A stretch of 64,000 nt of DNA from an uncultured Oscillospiraceae bacterium (GCA_910587285.1 CAJULM010000001.1:133431-197430), one strand, 5' to 3'. Positions 18,301 to 27,274 are shown, counted from the first letter of the stretch. Notes: generated by a model not told the origin, from the letters alone. A program made the numbers and translations.

Positions 18301-18915
18301 TTAAGCCTTCGCCAAACCCTGGAAGAAATAGGACATTGACACCGCCCCGGCGTCCGGGGTGCCGATGGTCTGGGCCCCATAGCTCTTGGCCCGACCGAAT
18401 TTGGACACAAATCCCTTGCTGTCCTCCGCCCCTTGGACGGCCGCCTGAGCGGCCAGGGACAGCAGCTCGGCCTCATCGCCCCCCTGATAGGCGGCGATGA
18501 TCTTGCTGGCGGGAATCAGGGCATCCATCATGGTCTTGTCTCCCACCTTTGCCCCGGACATATCGTCCAGCTCCTCCAGCGCCTTGGCAAAAATGGCCTT
18601 CAGCCCCGCCACGTCGATCTCGTCTCCCTCCGGGGCGTCCTCCTGCAACCCGTCCAGCCAGGTGTTCCACAGGGGGACCGCGCTGCCGCCATTCAACGTC
18701 ATAACAGCCATGGCCGCGTCGTCCAGCATAGCGCGGATGCCGCCCTCCGACTGGTCCACCGCACGGTCGATCGCCCCCGCGATCTTGGCCATCGTCAAAC
18801 CGTGGTCGGCGTCGCCAAATCGGGAGTCGATTTCCGTCAGTTCGGCCTCCGCCGACAGCACCGATGCGCAAGCGTGTTTCAGCCGCGCTGCAAGTTCGGC
18901 TTTTGTCATGCTCAT
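18301..18915 (-). CDS. dhaL: Dihydroxyacetone kinase, DhaL (nucleotide-binding) subunit
   Basis: 204-aa all-helical nucleotide-binding subunit. The magnesium-binding Asp triad is seen as Asp30, Asp35 and Asp37 in the segment IDSRFGDADHG, matching the positions in E. coli DhaL. GGSAVPLWNTWL and MMDALIPA are further family blocks. First gene of the operon; a promoter lies at 18955-18983. A GGAGG site precedes two nearby ATGs (18915 and 18909); the first is used here. Confidence 0.9.
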   Translation of the reverse strand: MSMTKAELAARLKHACASVLSAEAELTEIDSRFGDADHGLTMAKIAGAIDRAVDQSEGGIRAMLDDAAMAVMTLNGGSAVPLWNTWLDGLQEDAPEGDEIDVAGLKAIFAKALEELDDMSGAKVGDKTMMDALIPASKIIAAYQGGDEAELLSLAAQAAVQGAEDSKGFVSKFGRAKSYGAQTIGTPDAGAVSMSYFFQGLAKA

Positions 18916-18932
18916 CTCACCTCCGAAATTTT

Positions 18933-18983
18933 GTTTTGTTACGTCCGTGCAACAACAATATCACGTTTTGTAACATAAGTCAA
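18933..18983 (-). promoter_or_regulatory. dhaL operon promoter with direct-repeat operator candidate
   Basis: Minus strand TTGACT (18978-18983), 17-bp spacer, TATTGT (18955-18960). Two near-identical decamers, GTTTTGTAAC (18965-18974) and GTTTTGTTAC (18933-18942), lie 32 bp apart, about three helical turns, inside and just after the promoter. They are candidate sites for the SorC-type regulator encoded next door. Confidence 0.6.
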
Positions 18984-19053
18984 CGTTTAACGGCATTTCC
19001 CCTATTTTGCACAGTTTAGCCGCTCGTTATCTGTGTGAAACAGACAAAAAATT

Positions 19054-19087
19054 AACACCCTGAATCGTCAGCACGATTCAGAGTGTT
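19054..19087 (-). terminator. Terminator of the SorC-type regulator gene
   Basis: AACACTCTGAATCGT / ACGATTCAGGGTGTT hairpin on the minus strand followed by a T-rich run (plus positions 19044-19053 are A-rich). It separates the regulator from the dhaL promoter. Confidence 0.85.
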
Positions 19088-19094
19088 ACAAATA

Positions 19095-20030
19095 CTACTT
19101 CCTTGCGAGCAATCCCTTTACAAGCTCAGCCCGGGCCACCAAATGGGTGAACACTCCGGTCCTTAGCGCACCCTCCAACGCCTTCACGCTGGTGTTAGCA
19201 GAACACACCCCAATGATATTGGGACACCGCCGGAGGGTGTCAATGGGGATTTGGATGGCAAAGTCCTGTTCCGATTGAATCACCGTCCCCGTCTCGTTGA
19301 AATAGTAGACCAGCATCCGTCCACAGGCCCGCTGGCGTTGGAGCAAGCCGCCGTATCGAACCAGGGAGGCAAAGTCGGGGCTGGAGGGGTAGTCCCCGAT
19401 ATTGACCAGCGCCGTGTCTAACCGTTCCCACTGCTGGTAAATCTGGCGGTAAACCTCAGTGGAGCACAGCACCTGTTTTTCCTCCAAGCTCTCCGGCAGA
19501 GCCGGGAGGTAGAGAAAATGGGGGAAGGCCCCCAGCTGTTGGGCCATCACCCGGACCGTCTCGTTGGACTGGTAATTCCGGGCCGGGATGCTGGCGTTGC
19601 CCACCAGGGGACAGATATCGGTGACGCTGCTGTCCAACTGGGGATTCTCCTCCAACCAGGTCACCAGCTGGCCGATTAGATACCCCCAGCCCACTCCCAG
19701 CCGCCGGGCCCCCAGCTGTCCCAGCAGCTCCACCGCCCCCTGGGACAGCTGCCGGTTGGTGGCGTCATTGTCCTCGCCGTCCTCCACCAGCACGCCGCCA
19801 TGGATGGACCCAGACAGCCGCAACCGGTCCATGAGCCCGGCCGACTGGGCCCCCGGCTCATGAACTGTAATCTCCACAATGCCCAGTTCCCGGGCTTCGG
19901 ACAGCATCCGGCTGATCAGCGGGCGGGACACTCCCAACTCCTGGGCAATATCGCTTTGTTTTTGGTCATCCAAGTAGTATCTCCTGGCTACATAGGCCAG
20001 TTTTTTTTGTTTCTCCAAATTAAGCCCCAC
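19095..20030 (-). CDS. SorC/DeoR-type sugar-binding transcriptional regulator
   Basis: 311-aa regulator: N-terminal helix-turn-helix (QSDIAQELGVSRPLISRMLSEARELGIVEI) and a C-terminal sugar-phosphate sensor domain (LGVGWGYLIGQL, CPLVGNAS, GVCSANTSVKALEGALRTGVFTHLV). GTG 20030 is preferred because AAGGAG lies 7 nt before it; a TTG at 20051 would add seven residues. It precedes the DhaL/DhaK/aldolase operon on the same strand and probably controls it, responding to a phosphorylated sugar. Relatives include LsrR and SorC. Confidence 0.87.
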   Translation of the reverse strand: MGLNLEKQKKLAYVARRYYLDDQKQSDIAQELGVSRPLISRMLSEARELGIVEITVHEPGAQSAGLMDRLRLSGSIHGGVLVEDGEDNDATNRQLSQGAVELLGQLGARRLGVGWGYLIGQLVTWLEENPQLDSSVTDICPLVGNASIPARNYQSNETVRVMAQQLGAFPHFLYLPALPESLEEKQVLCSTEVYRQIYQQWERLDTALVNIGDYPSSPDFASLVRYGGLLQRQRACGRMLVYYFNETGTVIQSEQDFAIQIPIDTLRRCPNIIGVCSANTSVKALEGALRTGVFTHLVARAELVKGLLARK

Positions 20031-20077
20031 AAGGTTGCTCCTTATGCTCAAGATGTGTTACATATGTTATAAACTTA

Positions 20078-20106
20078 TTTATAGCATAAAAAGCGCAGCA
20101 ATACAA
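20078..20106 (-). promoter_or_regulatory. Promoter of the SorC-type regulator gene
   Basis: Minus strand TTGTAT (20101-20106), 17-bp spacer, TATAAA (20078-20083). A following A/T-rich stretch with TATAACATATGTAAC could be an autoregulatory site. Confidence 0.5.
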
Positions 20107-20185
20107 GTGCGGAAAGCACATGATTCACCTCACGCTGCTGCCGATCCCGCAGATGGCGCCCACAGCGCTGGCAATCAGAGCCATA

Positions 20186-21301
20186 TCACATAGGTTTTAA
20201 CAGAACCAGCGCCCGCTGTAGGCGTGGCAAGGCATAGGAGAAAAAATCCTGGTAGACCCCGCAGTAGTAATTCCGCCCCAACCCATCCGCCCCCTCCAGC
20301 CGGTCCCGGCGGCAGCCATTGCGGCACAGGAAATACCATTGGCACTCCCGGCACTCCGCCGGAACTTGCTGGGACTGCCGGATGAAGCCCAACTCCTCTC
20401 TGGCTTTATCCAGCTCCGCCCAGGTATCCTGTAGGATATTTCCCAGCCGGAACTGGTCCAGCCCGTAGAAGTCACAGGGGTAGACGCTCCCATCCGCCTC
20501 CACAAGATACTGAGGCCCGCAGCACCCCACCATGGAACACTGCTCCGGGGCGTGTCCGGCCAGCATCCACAGCAGGTTGTCAAAATAGCGGATAGACCAG
20601 TACCGCCCTTGCTCCAGCTCGCCGTACCACAGATCGAACAGCGTTTTCAGAAATTCCCCGTACCGGGCCGGGGTGAGGGAGTAGTCCTCTCCCCCCCGCT
20701 CTCCCTCCAGGGGGTCTAAGCAAGGGATATACTGCTGGAAGCGGAAGCCCGCCCCGCACAGGGTCGTGAACACCTTCCGGATATGCCGGGCCAGATAGCC
20801 GGTCACCACAGTGAGGACGTTAAATTCCACTCCGCCCTCTTCCAGCAGGCGGGCAGCCCGCAGCACTTTATCGTAGGTGCCCTTGTCCGCCCCGTCCCGG
20901 CGGAACCTATCGTGGCAGGCCCGGTTCCCGTCCAGGGAAAGGCCCACCAGGAAGTGGTTTTCCCGCAAGAAGCAGCTCCAATCCCGATCCAGCAGGGTGC
21001 CGTTGGTCTGGATGGCGTACCGCACCGCCACCCCTCGCGGGATCCTCTGTCCCGCCTGGGCGACAAAATCCCGGAAAAAATCCAGCCCTGCCAGGGTGGG
21101 CTCACCGCCCTGGAACAAGAAGGAGATGGAGCCCTCTGCTACCCCAGCCGCCTTTTCAATGAGCGCGCGGCTCACCTCATTGGACATCAGGCCGTAGTTG
21201 GGCACAGCCCGAGCCCCGGCCTCATCGGCGTAAAAGCAGTATGTGCAGCGCAGATTGCAGGCGCTGGAGGCGGGCTTCAAGAGAATACTCAGGGGCGGCA
21301 T
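20186..21301 (-). CDS. Anaerobic sulfatase-maturating enzyme (radical SAM/SPASM)
   Basis: 371-aa radical SAM enzyme that oxidises the active-site Cys or Ser of sulfatases to formylglycine without oxygen. The SAM-cluster motif CxxxCxxC is Cys15, Cys19 and Cys22 (ACNLRCTYCFY); the substrate-binding FLFQGGEPTLAG follows. The C-terminal SPASM region has the auxiliary-cluster cysteines (VGCCGPQ, SVYPCDF, CRECQWYFLCRNGC). It shares an operon with a Cys-type sulfatase at 22499-23851, its obvious client. Cytoplasmic. Confidence 0.93.
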   Translation of the reverse strand: MPPLSILLKPASSACNLRCTYCFYADEAGARAVPNYGLMSNEVSRALIEKAAGVAEGSISFLFQGGEPTLAGLDFFRDFVAQAGQRIPRGVAVRYAIQTNGTLLDRDWSCFLRENHFLVGLSLDGNRACHDRFRRDGADKGTYDKVLRAARLLEEGGVEFNVLTVVTGYLARHIRKVFTTLCGAGFRFQQYIPCLDPLEGERGGEDYSLTPARYGEFLKTLFDLWYGELEQGRYWSIRYFDNLLWMLAGHAPEQCSMVGCCGPQYLVEADGSVYPCDFYGLDQFRLGNILQDTWAELDKAREELGFIRQSQQVPAECRECQWYFLCRNGCRRDRLEGADGLGRNYYCGVYQDFFSYALPRLQRALVLLKPM

Positions 21302-21323
21302 GGCGGCGTCCTCCCTTGTTTCG

Positions 21324-22442
21324 TCAAATTTTTGTCGTCCGGGCGGGGCCCACGGTCCGCCCCAGATAGATCTTCGGGGCCAGCACGTAGGTGTACCCCA
21401 GGTCGTCGCAGTCCTTATTCCGGATCATCCGCATCAGCCGAGAGGCCACCTCCTGGCCAATCCGGTAGCCCTGATGGATGGAGCACGTGACTCCCTGCTC
21501 CTCCCAGTCATCGTTGGAGTAGTCGAAACACACCAGGGAGCAGTCCTGGGGCACCCGTTTTCCCTGCTTCTCCAGCACCTGCCGCACCAACTGGTAGATC
21601 ATGTAATTGCAGCACACCACTGCCGTGCATTGGGGCAGCTGCTTCAAAAAATGGTCGATGGAGCGAGTGAAGCGGGCGTCATGGGCCTCGTCGGAAACGC
21701 ACCACTTGACATAATCATCCTGGTATTCCACCCCGTTTTTTTGCAGAACGGCGGCCATCCCCTGGAATTTCTCAATGCTCTGGTAGTTGTCGGAGACAAA
21801 TATCCCCGCGATGTTCCGATGCCCCTCCCGAATCAGCAAACCGATGAGTTCTTCGGCGCACCGTGGGTCATTGACCACTACCCGAGGGCATTTCAGATTT
21901 TTATAATAGTTGTTGTAGAAAATGACCGGGATTCGCTTCTGATAGATCCGCTGGTAGCAGTCCAGATTGGGGTTCAGCAGGCTGGCCTTCACCCCGTCCA
22001 CGATGAAGCCCCGGAAGCCCTGATCCATCACCGCGGTGAGACAGCGGCGCTCGTTGGCAAATTTATTGTCTGTCAGGAATGTGCGCAAATCCACCTGGTC
22101 GGGAGGCAGAATGCTGCGGATCCCATCCATCAGACTGGAATTGGCGTTGCCGTCCTGCCCCTGGAGAATCAGGCCAATCTTGAGCCTGTCCCCGCTGCCC
22201 CCCAGCTCCCAGGACAGGGCGGCCCCCTTGTTGATATAGGTGCCGCTCCCCCGCACCCGGCGGAGCAAGCCCTCCTGGGTCAGCCGGTCCAGTGCGCGGC
22301 GCACCGTCTCCCGGCTGACGGACAGCCGCCGGCTCAAGGCGTTTTCCGAGGGTATTTTTGAGCTATTGGAGAACTTGTTCTCCTCAATGTAGGCCCGCAC
22401 CCAGAGATATACGGCCTCTGATTTCCGATCCATCCCACTCAT
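21324..22442 (-). CDS. GntR-family regulator with LacI-type effector domain
   Basis: 372-aa regulator: winged helix of the GntR type in residues 1-75 (SKIPSENALSRRLSVSRETVRRALDRLTQEGLLRRVRGSGTYI) fused to a periplasmic-binding-protein-like effector domain (KIGLILQG, VIFYNNYYKN, VSDNYQSIEKFQGM, VCFDYSNDDW), the layout of AraR. It sits between the sulfatase and its maturase in the tct-sulfatase operon, and probably senses a sugar-like or sulfated substrate and represses the operon. Confidence 0.88.
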   Translation of the reverse strand: MSGMDRKSEAVYLWVRAYIEENKFSNSSKIPSENALSRRLSVSRETVRRALDRLTQEGLLRRVRGSGTYINKGAALSWELGGSGDRLKIGLILQGQDGNANSSLMDGIRSILPPDQVDLRTFLTDNKFANERRCLTAVMDQGFRGFIVDGVKASLLNPNLDCYQRIYQKRIPVIFYNNYYKNLKCPRVVVNDPRCAEELIGLLIREGHRNIAGIFVSDNYQSIEKFQGMAAVLQKNGVEYQDDYVKWCVSDEAHDARFTRSIDHFLKQLPQCTAVVCCNYMIYQLVRQVLEKQGKRVPQDCSLVCFDYSNDDWEEQGVTCSIHQGYRIGQEVASRLMRMIRNKDCDDLGYTYVLAPKIYLGRTVGPARTTKI

Positions 22443-22460
22443 ATGCTCCCCCCTGGGCAG

Positions 22461-22494
22461 AAACCCAAGGGCGGCAAATGCCGCCCTTGGGTTT
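22461..22494 (-). terminator. Intercistronic hairpin after sulfatase gene
   Basis: Perfect 16-bp stem beginning AAACCCAAGGGCGG with a 2-nt loop, between the sulfatase stop and the GntR-type regulator start. The following U-tract is only three bases, so partial termination or message stabilisation is likely. Confidence 0.65.
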
Positions 22495-22498
22495 TGGT

Positions 22499-23851
22499 CT
22501 AATCCGTAATGACAGGCCGCACGCCCTCCGCCTGCTCAATCCAGTCCAGCAGGCGTTCCCGCAGCTCTGCCTTCACCTGGGCATATGCGGGGTCGGCCAC
22601 CACGTTGTTCATCTGGTGGGGGTCCCGGTCCATATCGTACAGGAAGTCGTCGGCGTACACATCCGCCGCAGCCTCCTCGCCGCCGTTGACGCCGGGGGCG
22701 TAGACCGAATACAGGTAGTCCGCCGTGCGCAGGCAGCGTCCCACCCGGCTCTCTGAAATCTGGGCAAAGGCCTCGTTGGCTCTATTATCGTCCTTTTTTT
22801 CTACCACGTCAAGGAGATTTTCCCCGATCATAGCTTCCCCCACATCCACTCCGGCCAGGGCCAGGATGGTTTTGGGCAGGCTGGCGGTGCTCACAATCTC
22901 CTCCACCGCCACGCCGCCCTGGAAGGGCCCGCCCGCGATCACCAGGGGCACATGGAGGGCCGCGTCGTGGCAGGACCGCTTATAGTCGTCGTAGCCGTTC
23001 AGATGCCCATCCCGGTTGCGGGTCATAAAATGAGAGCCGTGGTCGGAGGCGAAGATGATGACCGTATTGTCATACAGCCCCTCATCCTTCAGCCGCTGTA
23101 CCAGCCGCCCCAGGTTCTCGTCCAGGCTGGCGCACTGGCCCAGATAGTCGGGGTACTCCTCCGCCGCGTTGCCCCCCAGGGCCTTCAGATCCTCCGGCAG
23201 CACAAAATTTTTAAACCGCTCTTTGGAGCCGTCGGGGCCCTCGTAGTGCTTCCGGTCATTCTGATGGTGGGGTTCGATTTGGGAGATGGTCATGAAGAAG
23301 GGCTTTTTGCGGTCATAGGTATCAAAGAAATGCAGTGCCAAATCGTTGATGCAGTCCGCCCGGTAGCCCTGGAAGTCCACCCGGTTGTTGTCCTCGTCAA
23401 ATACGAAGCCATCATATCCGTGGGAGGTAAACTCCAGCACGTCCGCCGCCCGCCAGTAACCGGTATATCCCCCCCGCAGTTCCTTGGGGATGGCTGTGAC
23501 GGTGTGGTCGATGGTGGGGGGCTTCTCCAGCTCGCCGTCGCTGGCCAAGTGCCATTTGCCGATGTAGGCGGTCTCATAGCCCGCCTCCTCGATATAGCTG
23601 CCCAGGGTCTTGACATTGGCAGGGAGCATGATGTTGTTGCGGAAGCAGCCCGTCTCGGTGGGCCATTTGCCCGTCTGGAACAGGGCCCGGCAGGGGCCGC
23701 ACACCGGCTGAGGAGAGAAGGCATTATCGAACTTGACTCCCTCCCGGGCCAGCGCGTCTAAGTTGGGTGTGATATCCAGGGGCTGTCCAAAGCACCCGCA
23801 GGTGTCCCACCGCTGCTGGTCTGTAAAATAGAAAATGATGTTATTGGGCAT
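22499..23851 (-). CDS. Sulfatase (arylsulfatase family, formylglycine type)
   Basis: 450-aa type I sulfatase of the alkaline phosphatase superfamily. The modified residue is Cys51 in the signature C-G-P-C-R (PVCGPCRALFQTGKWP); metal ligands include D11-Q12 in YFTDQQR and the ASDHGSH block. No signal peptide is visible, so it should act in the cytoplasm on imported molecules. Translationally close to tctA (3-bp gap) and upstream of its regulator and maturase. Substrate is unknown; a sulfated sugar acid or aromatic acid would fit the TctABC importer. Confidence 0.92.
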   Translation of the reverse strand: MPNNIIFYFTDQQRWDTCGCFGQPLDITPNLDALAREGVKFDNAFSPQPVCGPCRALFQTGKWPTETGCFRNNIMLPANVKTLGSYIEEAGYETAYIGKWHLASDGELEKPPTIDHTVTAIPKELRGGYTGYWRAADVLEFTSHGYDGFVFDEDNNRVDFQGYRADCINDLALHFFDTYDRKKPFFMTISQIEPHHQNDRKHYEGPDGSKERFKNFVLPEDLKALGGNAAEEYPDYLGQCASLDENLGRLVQRLKDEGLYDNTVIIFASDHGSHFMTRNRDGHLNGYDDYKRSCHDAALHVPLVIAGGPFQGGVAVEEIVSTASLPKTILALAGVDVGEAMIGENLLDVVEKKDDNRANEAFAQISESRVGRCLRTADYLYSVYAPGVNGGEEAAADVYADDFLYDMDRDPHQMNNVVADPAYAQVKAELRERLLDWIEQAEGVRPVITD

Positions 23852-23854
23852 AGA

Positions 23855-25363
23855 TCAGTGCTCCTTCCCGGCAGCCTGGGCCGCCTTGCGCTCATTCAGT
23901 TTGCCGCGGACGATGGTACCCACCGCCACAACGATCAAAACCAGGAAAATAATGCAATAAATACTGCTGAAGAAGATGGCGGGATTGCCGTTGGAGATGT
24001 GCAGGGCCCGGCGGAAGTTGGTCTCCGTCATGTTGCCCAACACCATGCCCAGCAGGATGGGAACAGCGGGCATATCCAGCTTGCGCAGCACCCAGGCGAT
24101 AACGGCAAACACCAGCGCCACCGACACATCGAAATAGTTCTTATTCACGGAGTAGGCCCCGGCAAAGCAGAAAATCACGATAATGGGGGTGAGGATTTCC
24201 TGAGGAATGGACACCACCTTGGCAAACAGCTTTGTGAGGAACTTACCCTGGAGCAGCATAAACAGGTTCACCAGGATCAGGCCCAGCATGATGGCGTACA
24301 TGATGGCCCCGTCGGTGGTGAAAAGGCTCAGGCCGGGGTTCAGGCCGTTGATCATCAGGGCGGACAGCATGATGGCCACTGTGCCGTCCCCCGGTATGCC
24401 CAGGGTGAGCAGGGGAATCAGCGTGGCTCCCGTGACGGCGTTGTTGGCGGACTCTGCGGCGGCGATGCCCTCCACGGAGCCATGGCCGAACTCCTCCGGG
24501 TGCTTCGACATATTCTTGGCCGTGTTATAGCTGAACCAGGACGCCTCGGAGGCCCCGGTGCCGGGGATAATGCCCACCAGGGAGCCGATCAAAGAGGACA
24601 GCAGCACCGGGCGCACCATGCGCTTGTACTCGTCCTTGGTAATCACCCCGTTGTCCTCCATCTTTTTCGCGTCCAGATGGAGGGCGTCCGGCTTCAGCTC
24701 CGCCTTGGCCAGGATCTCCACCAGGGCGAACAGGCCGATGAGGCACACCGCCAGATCCAGTCCCATGTACAGCCGGCCGATCCCGAAAGTGAGCCGGTCA
24801 TAGCCCGTCATGGGGTCGGTGCCCACGCAGGAGAGCAGCAGGCCGATGCAGGCGGAGATGATGCCCTTGATCATGCTCTTGCCGGATACCCCGGCGATGA
24901 TGGTCAGGCCGAACAGGCACACCATGAAATACTCGGCGGTGCCCAGCTGGGCGGCCACCCGGGCCACCTGGGGGCCCAGGAACAACAGCATCAGCGCCGA
25001 GAACACCCCGCCGAAGGTGGAGGCGTACAGGGCGATCTTCAACGCCGCCTTGGTACGCCCCTGCTTGGAGAGGGGGTGGCCGTCCAGCATGGTGGCGGCG
25101 GCATGGGGCGTGCCGGGGGTGTTGATGAGGATAGCGGAAACGCTGCCGCCGTAGCCTCCGGCGCAGTAGATGCCCAGCAGGAACATCATGCCGGGGATGG
25201 CCGTCATCTGATAAGTGAAGGGCAGGAACAGGATCACGCACAGGATCACCGTCAGTCCGGGGATGGCGGCGAACACCGAGCCGATGAACACGCCGATATT
25301 GATCCAAAAAATATTTTCCAGCGTAAACAGCAGTCCGCTGGCCGGGCCGATAAACTCCAGCAT
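23855..25363 (-). CDS. tctA: Tripartite tricarboxylate transporter, large membrane subunit TctA
   Basis: 502-aa inner-membrane protein with about ten to twelve helices. Family signatures: the N-terminal GSVFAAIPGLTVILCVILFLPFTY, the central GYGGSVSAILINTPGTP loop and the repeated IPGTGASEASWFSY and LGIPGDGTVAIML segments. It forms the channel for carboxylate uptake with TctB and the TctC binding protein encoded upstream. It precedes the sulfatase, suggesting the cargo is a sulfated carboxylate. Confidence 0.94.
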   Translation of the reverse strand: MLEFIGPASGLLFTLENIFWINIGVFIGSVFAAIPGLTVILCVILFLPFTYQMTAIPGMMFLLGIYCAGGYGGSVSAILINTPGTPHAAATMLDGHPLSKQGRTKAALKIALYASTFGGVFSALMLLFLGPQVARVAAQLGTAEYFMVCLFGLTIIAGVSGKSMIKGIISACIGLLLSCVGTDPMTGYDRLTFGIGRLYMGLDLAVCLIGLFALVEILAKAELKPDALHLDAKKMEDNGVITKDEYKRMVRPVLLSSLIGSLVGIIPGTGASEASWFSYNTAKNMSKHPEEFGHGSVEGIAAAESANNAVTGATLIPLLTLGIPGDGTVAIMLSALMINGLNPGLSLFTTDGAIMYAIMLGLILVNLFMLLQGKFLTKLFAKVVSIPQEILTPIIVIFCFAGAYSVNKNYFDVSVALVFAVIAWVLRKLDMPAVPILLGMVLGNMTETNFRRALHISNGNPAIFFSSIYCIIFLVLIVVAVGTIVRGKLNERKAAQAAGKEH

Positions 25364-25379
25364 CGTATGTTCCCTCCCC

Positions 25380-25895
25380 TCAGAAACTCACGCCCAGACC
25401 GAAGCGGAAAGCGCACCAAATGCCCACCGCCAGCGCCAGCGTAATCACGTAATAGCTCCACTTTTTGCACCGAAAGAACGCCAGGAACCCCAGCACACAG
25501 AACACTGCCCCAATAACAAACAGCCCGGTGTATTTACACAGCAGATAAGTCACCAGCAGAATACCCAGAATCACCAGGGCCTTTACCTCCACCAGGAGGT
25601 TTATGGTCTTCCATGTAATAGGCTGCTTCCGGGCCAGCTTGACCAGCTCCTTGCCGATGAGGGCGGCGCAGCAGGCCAGCATAACCACCATCAGCAGGGT
25701 GGGAAAGGCCCGTCCATCCACCACGTCCCCTCCGGTGGTGGTGACCTGACCGGGCATCGCCAGCAGCATGGCAATCCCCACCAACGCAAACACGATCCCC
25801 GCCGTCAGGTCAGACGGGAAGCGGAGCTCCCGGCCTTTTAACGCCTCACCCCAGGCGTCCAGGCGGGCATCCAAGCGGTCGATCAATTGCTTCAA
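25380..25895 (-). CDS. tctB: Tripartite tricarboxylate transporter, small membrane subunit TctB
   Basis: 171-aa protein with four hydrophobic segments (for example AGIVFALVGIAMLLAMPG and LALAVGIWCAFRFGLGV), as expected for TctB. The start is TTG at 25895, with GGAGGGAG seven bases before it and no better ATG. Located between tctC and tctA, 16 bp from the latter. Confidence 0.87.
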   Translation of the reverse strand: MKQLIDRLDARLDAWGEALKGRELRFPSDLTAGIVFALVGIAMLLAMPGQVTTTGGDVVDGRAFPTLLMVVMLACCAALIGKELVKLARKQPITWKTINLLVEVKALVILGILLVTYLLCKYTGLFVIGAVFCVLGFLAFFRCKKWSYYVITLALAVGIWCAFRFGLGVSF

Positions 25896-25920
25896 CAGGA
25901 TCTCCCTCCTTTTGTTTGTT

Positions 25921-25962
25921 TAAAAAATCCGGGGGAACGGGGGACAGCCCCATTCCCCCGGA
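25921..25962 (-). terminator. Terminator-like hairpin between tctC and tctB
   Basis: Stem TCCGGGGGAA / TTCCCCCGGA with an inner GGGG/CCCC stem, followed on the minus strand by TTTTTT. As it lies inside the tct operon it probably lowers expression of tctBA relative to the binding protein. Confidence 0.75.
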
Positions 25963-25975
25963 CAGTTGGCAGGAA

Positions 25976-26938
25976 TCAACCGGCAACGATATCCTTATAC
26001 TCGTTGACGATGTTCTTCACATTTTCGATGTGGTCCTCCACGTCCTCCACAGACATGGTGTCCACCTCCAGGAGCATGGTGTCCTGGAGCCACTCGGCCA
26101 CTTCCTCATCGGCCAGGATCTTGCCGTAGAGTTCCTTCAGCGCGGAGACCTTGTCCGCGTCGGTGCCGGCGCGGGCCATGATGAAGCAGCGGTTGCGGAA
26201 GTACGGATAGCCGTGCTTACCCACGCCCTCGACCCCCTCGAAGGGACCGGCGGTAATGTCGTCCTGGTCAAAGGCGCACACGATGGACACGCCGCCCTGC
26301 TGATAGGTCTCCAGAATCTGGGACTGGTGGGAAACGGCGAAATTGGTCTCGCCCTTGGCCACAGCCTGGGCGGCCTCGGCGGCGGACTGGTAGGGGGTGA
26401 GCTTCAGCTTGTCGCCCGCGCCCATGGAGCCGAACAGAGCGGCAGCCAAAAACGCCTCGGAGCCCATGGCGCCGTTGACGGCCACGCTGATCTCGTTGCC
26501 GCCCTCCACATAGGCCTTCAGGTCGTCCACGCTCTTGATATTCAGCTTGGCATCGGCGGACAGGACGAACACGGAGGAGTACAGGTTCTCCACGAACACA
26601 AAGTCCTCATAACCGAATTGCAGCTTGGCGGGGTCCAGGATGGCGGTAATGGACAGCAAACCCTCGCCCGCAAAGACCAGCTCGGTGTCGTTGGCCTTGG
26701 TGTCCATGATCCAGGTGTTGACGGTGGCGGCGTCGCCCTTGATGGCCTCAGCTACCAGGGTGATGTCCTTGGAATACTCGGTGGACTTGGCGGCGGCCTT
26801 CTGGCTGACCATGGCGGCCACGCCGGAGGGAGCCCAGGGACAAGTGACCTTCCAGGTGGCGCTCTTGCTGCCACAGCCAGCCAGCAGGGAGGCCAGGAGT
26901 ACAAAGGCGAGACTCAGGCTAAGCACTCTCTTTTTCAT
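25976..26938 (-). CDS. tctC: Tripartite tricarboxylate transporter solute-binding lipoprotein (TctC/Bug type)
   Basis: 320-aa binding protein with a lipoprotein signal; lipobox LAGC, acylated Cys near residue 22. The mature part has Bug-family blocks (CPWAPSGVAAMVSQKAAA, GAMGSEAFLAAALFG). Such proteins bind carboxylates and deliver them to TctAB. First gene of the tctCBA-sulfatase-regulator-maturase operon. Good AAGGAG site. Anchored outside the membrane. Confidence 0.9.
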   Translation of the reverse strand: MKKRVLSLSLAFVLLASLLAGCGSKSATWKVTCPWAPSGVAAMVSQKAAAKSTEYSKDITLVAEAIKGDAATVNTWIMDTKANDTELVFAGEGLLSITAILDPAKLQFGYEDFVFVENLYSSVFVLSADAKLNIKSVDDLKAYVEGGNEISVAVNGAMGSEAFLAAALFGSMGAGDKLKLTPYQSAAEAAQAVAKGETNFAVSHQSQILETYQQGGVSIVCAFDQDDITAGPFEGVEGVGKHGYPYFRNRCFIMARAGTDADKVSALKELYGKILADEEVAEWLQDTMLLEVDTMSVEDVEDHIENVKNIVNEYKDIVAG

Positions 26939-27245
26939 TTTAATTGCTCCTTTTTTGTGTTTTGTCAGATGCGGCCCATGCCGTGTCCCGCCGCACCTGT
27001 ATTGATTTTACTGTAACACAAAAAATGGCATTGATTCAACATCTCAAAAAACAAAGTGTATAAAGTTGTCTAATCATTGTTCTTATCATTAAAACTTGTC
27101 TGTAATTTTTGGGATTTCCATGCGTTTTACACAAAAGCCAGCGTCTTTGAACAGGATAACCTAATCGTCCCCATTTGCGCTGATTTGGAAACACGCCGCA
27201 GGCCAGCTGTCATAGCGGAGCACCTGCAAGCAGCATAAGAAGTCC
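26939..27245. other. Divergent intergenic region between tctC and response regulator
   Basis: About 300 bp without a gene, AT-rich in 27000-27125. It should hold the tct operon promoter, but no clear -35/-10 pair was found for the minus strand. No RNA gene or repeat recognised. Confidence 0.5.
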
Positions 27246-27274
27246 TTGAAAAAGCGTCTAAAGGAGGGTATGAT
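27246..27274 (+). promoter_or_regulatory. Promoter of OmpR-type two-component operon
   Basis: TTGAAA (27246-27251), 17-bp spacer, TATGAT (27269-27274), then TAGGAGGA just before ATG 27303. Confidence 0.75.

Noticed and set aside
16195..18339. Long plus-strand open frame over the aldolase and dhaK genes
   Set aside because: Antisense shadow of two clearly conserved genes in GC-rich DNA; the translation is rich in His, Gly and Val and matches no family. The same holds for similar frames at 7724-9277, 23858-25444, 34493-36406 and 46609-47952.
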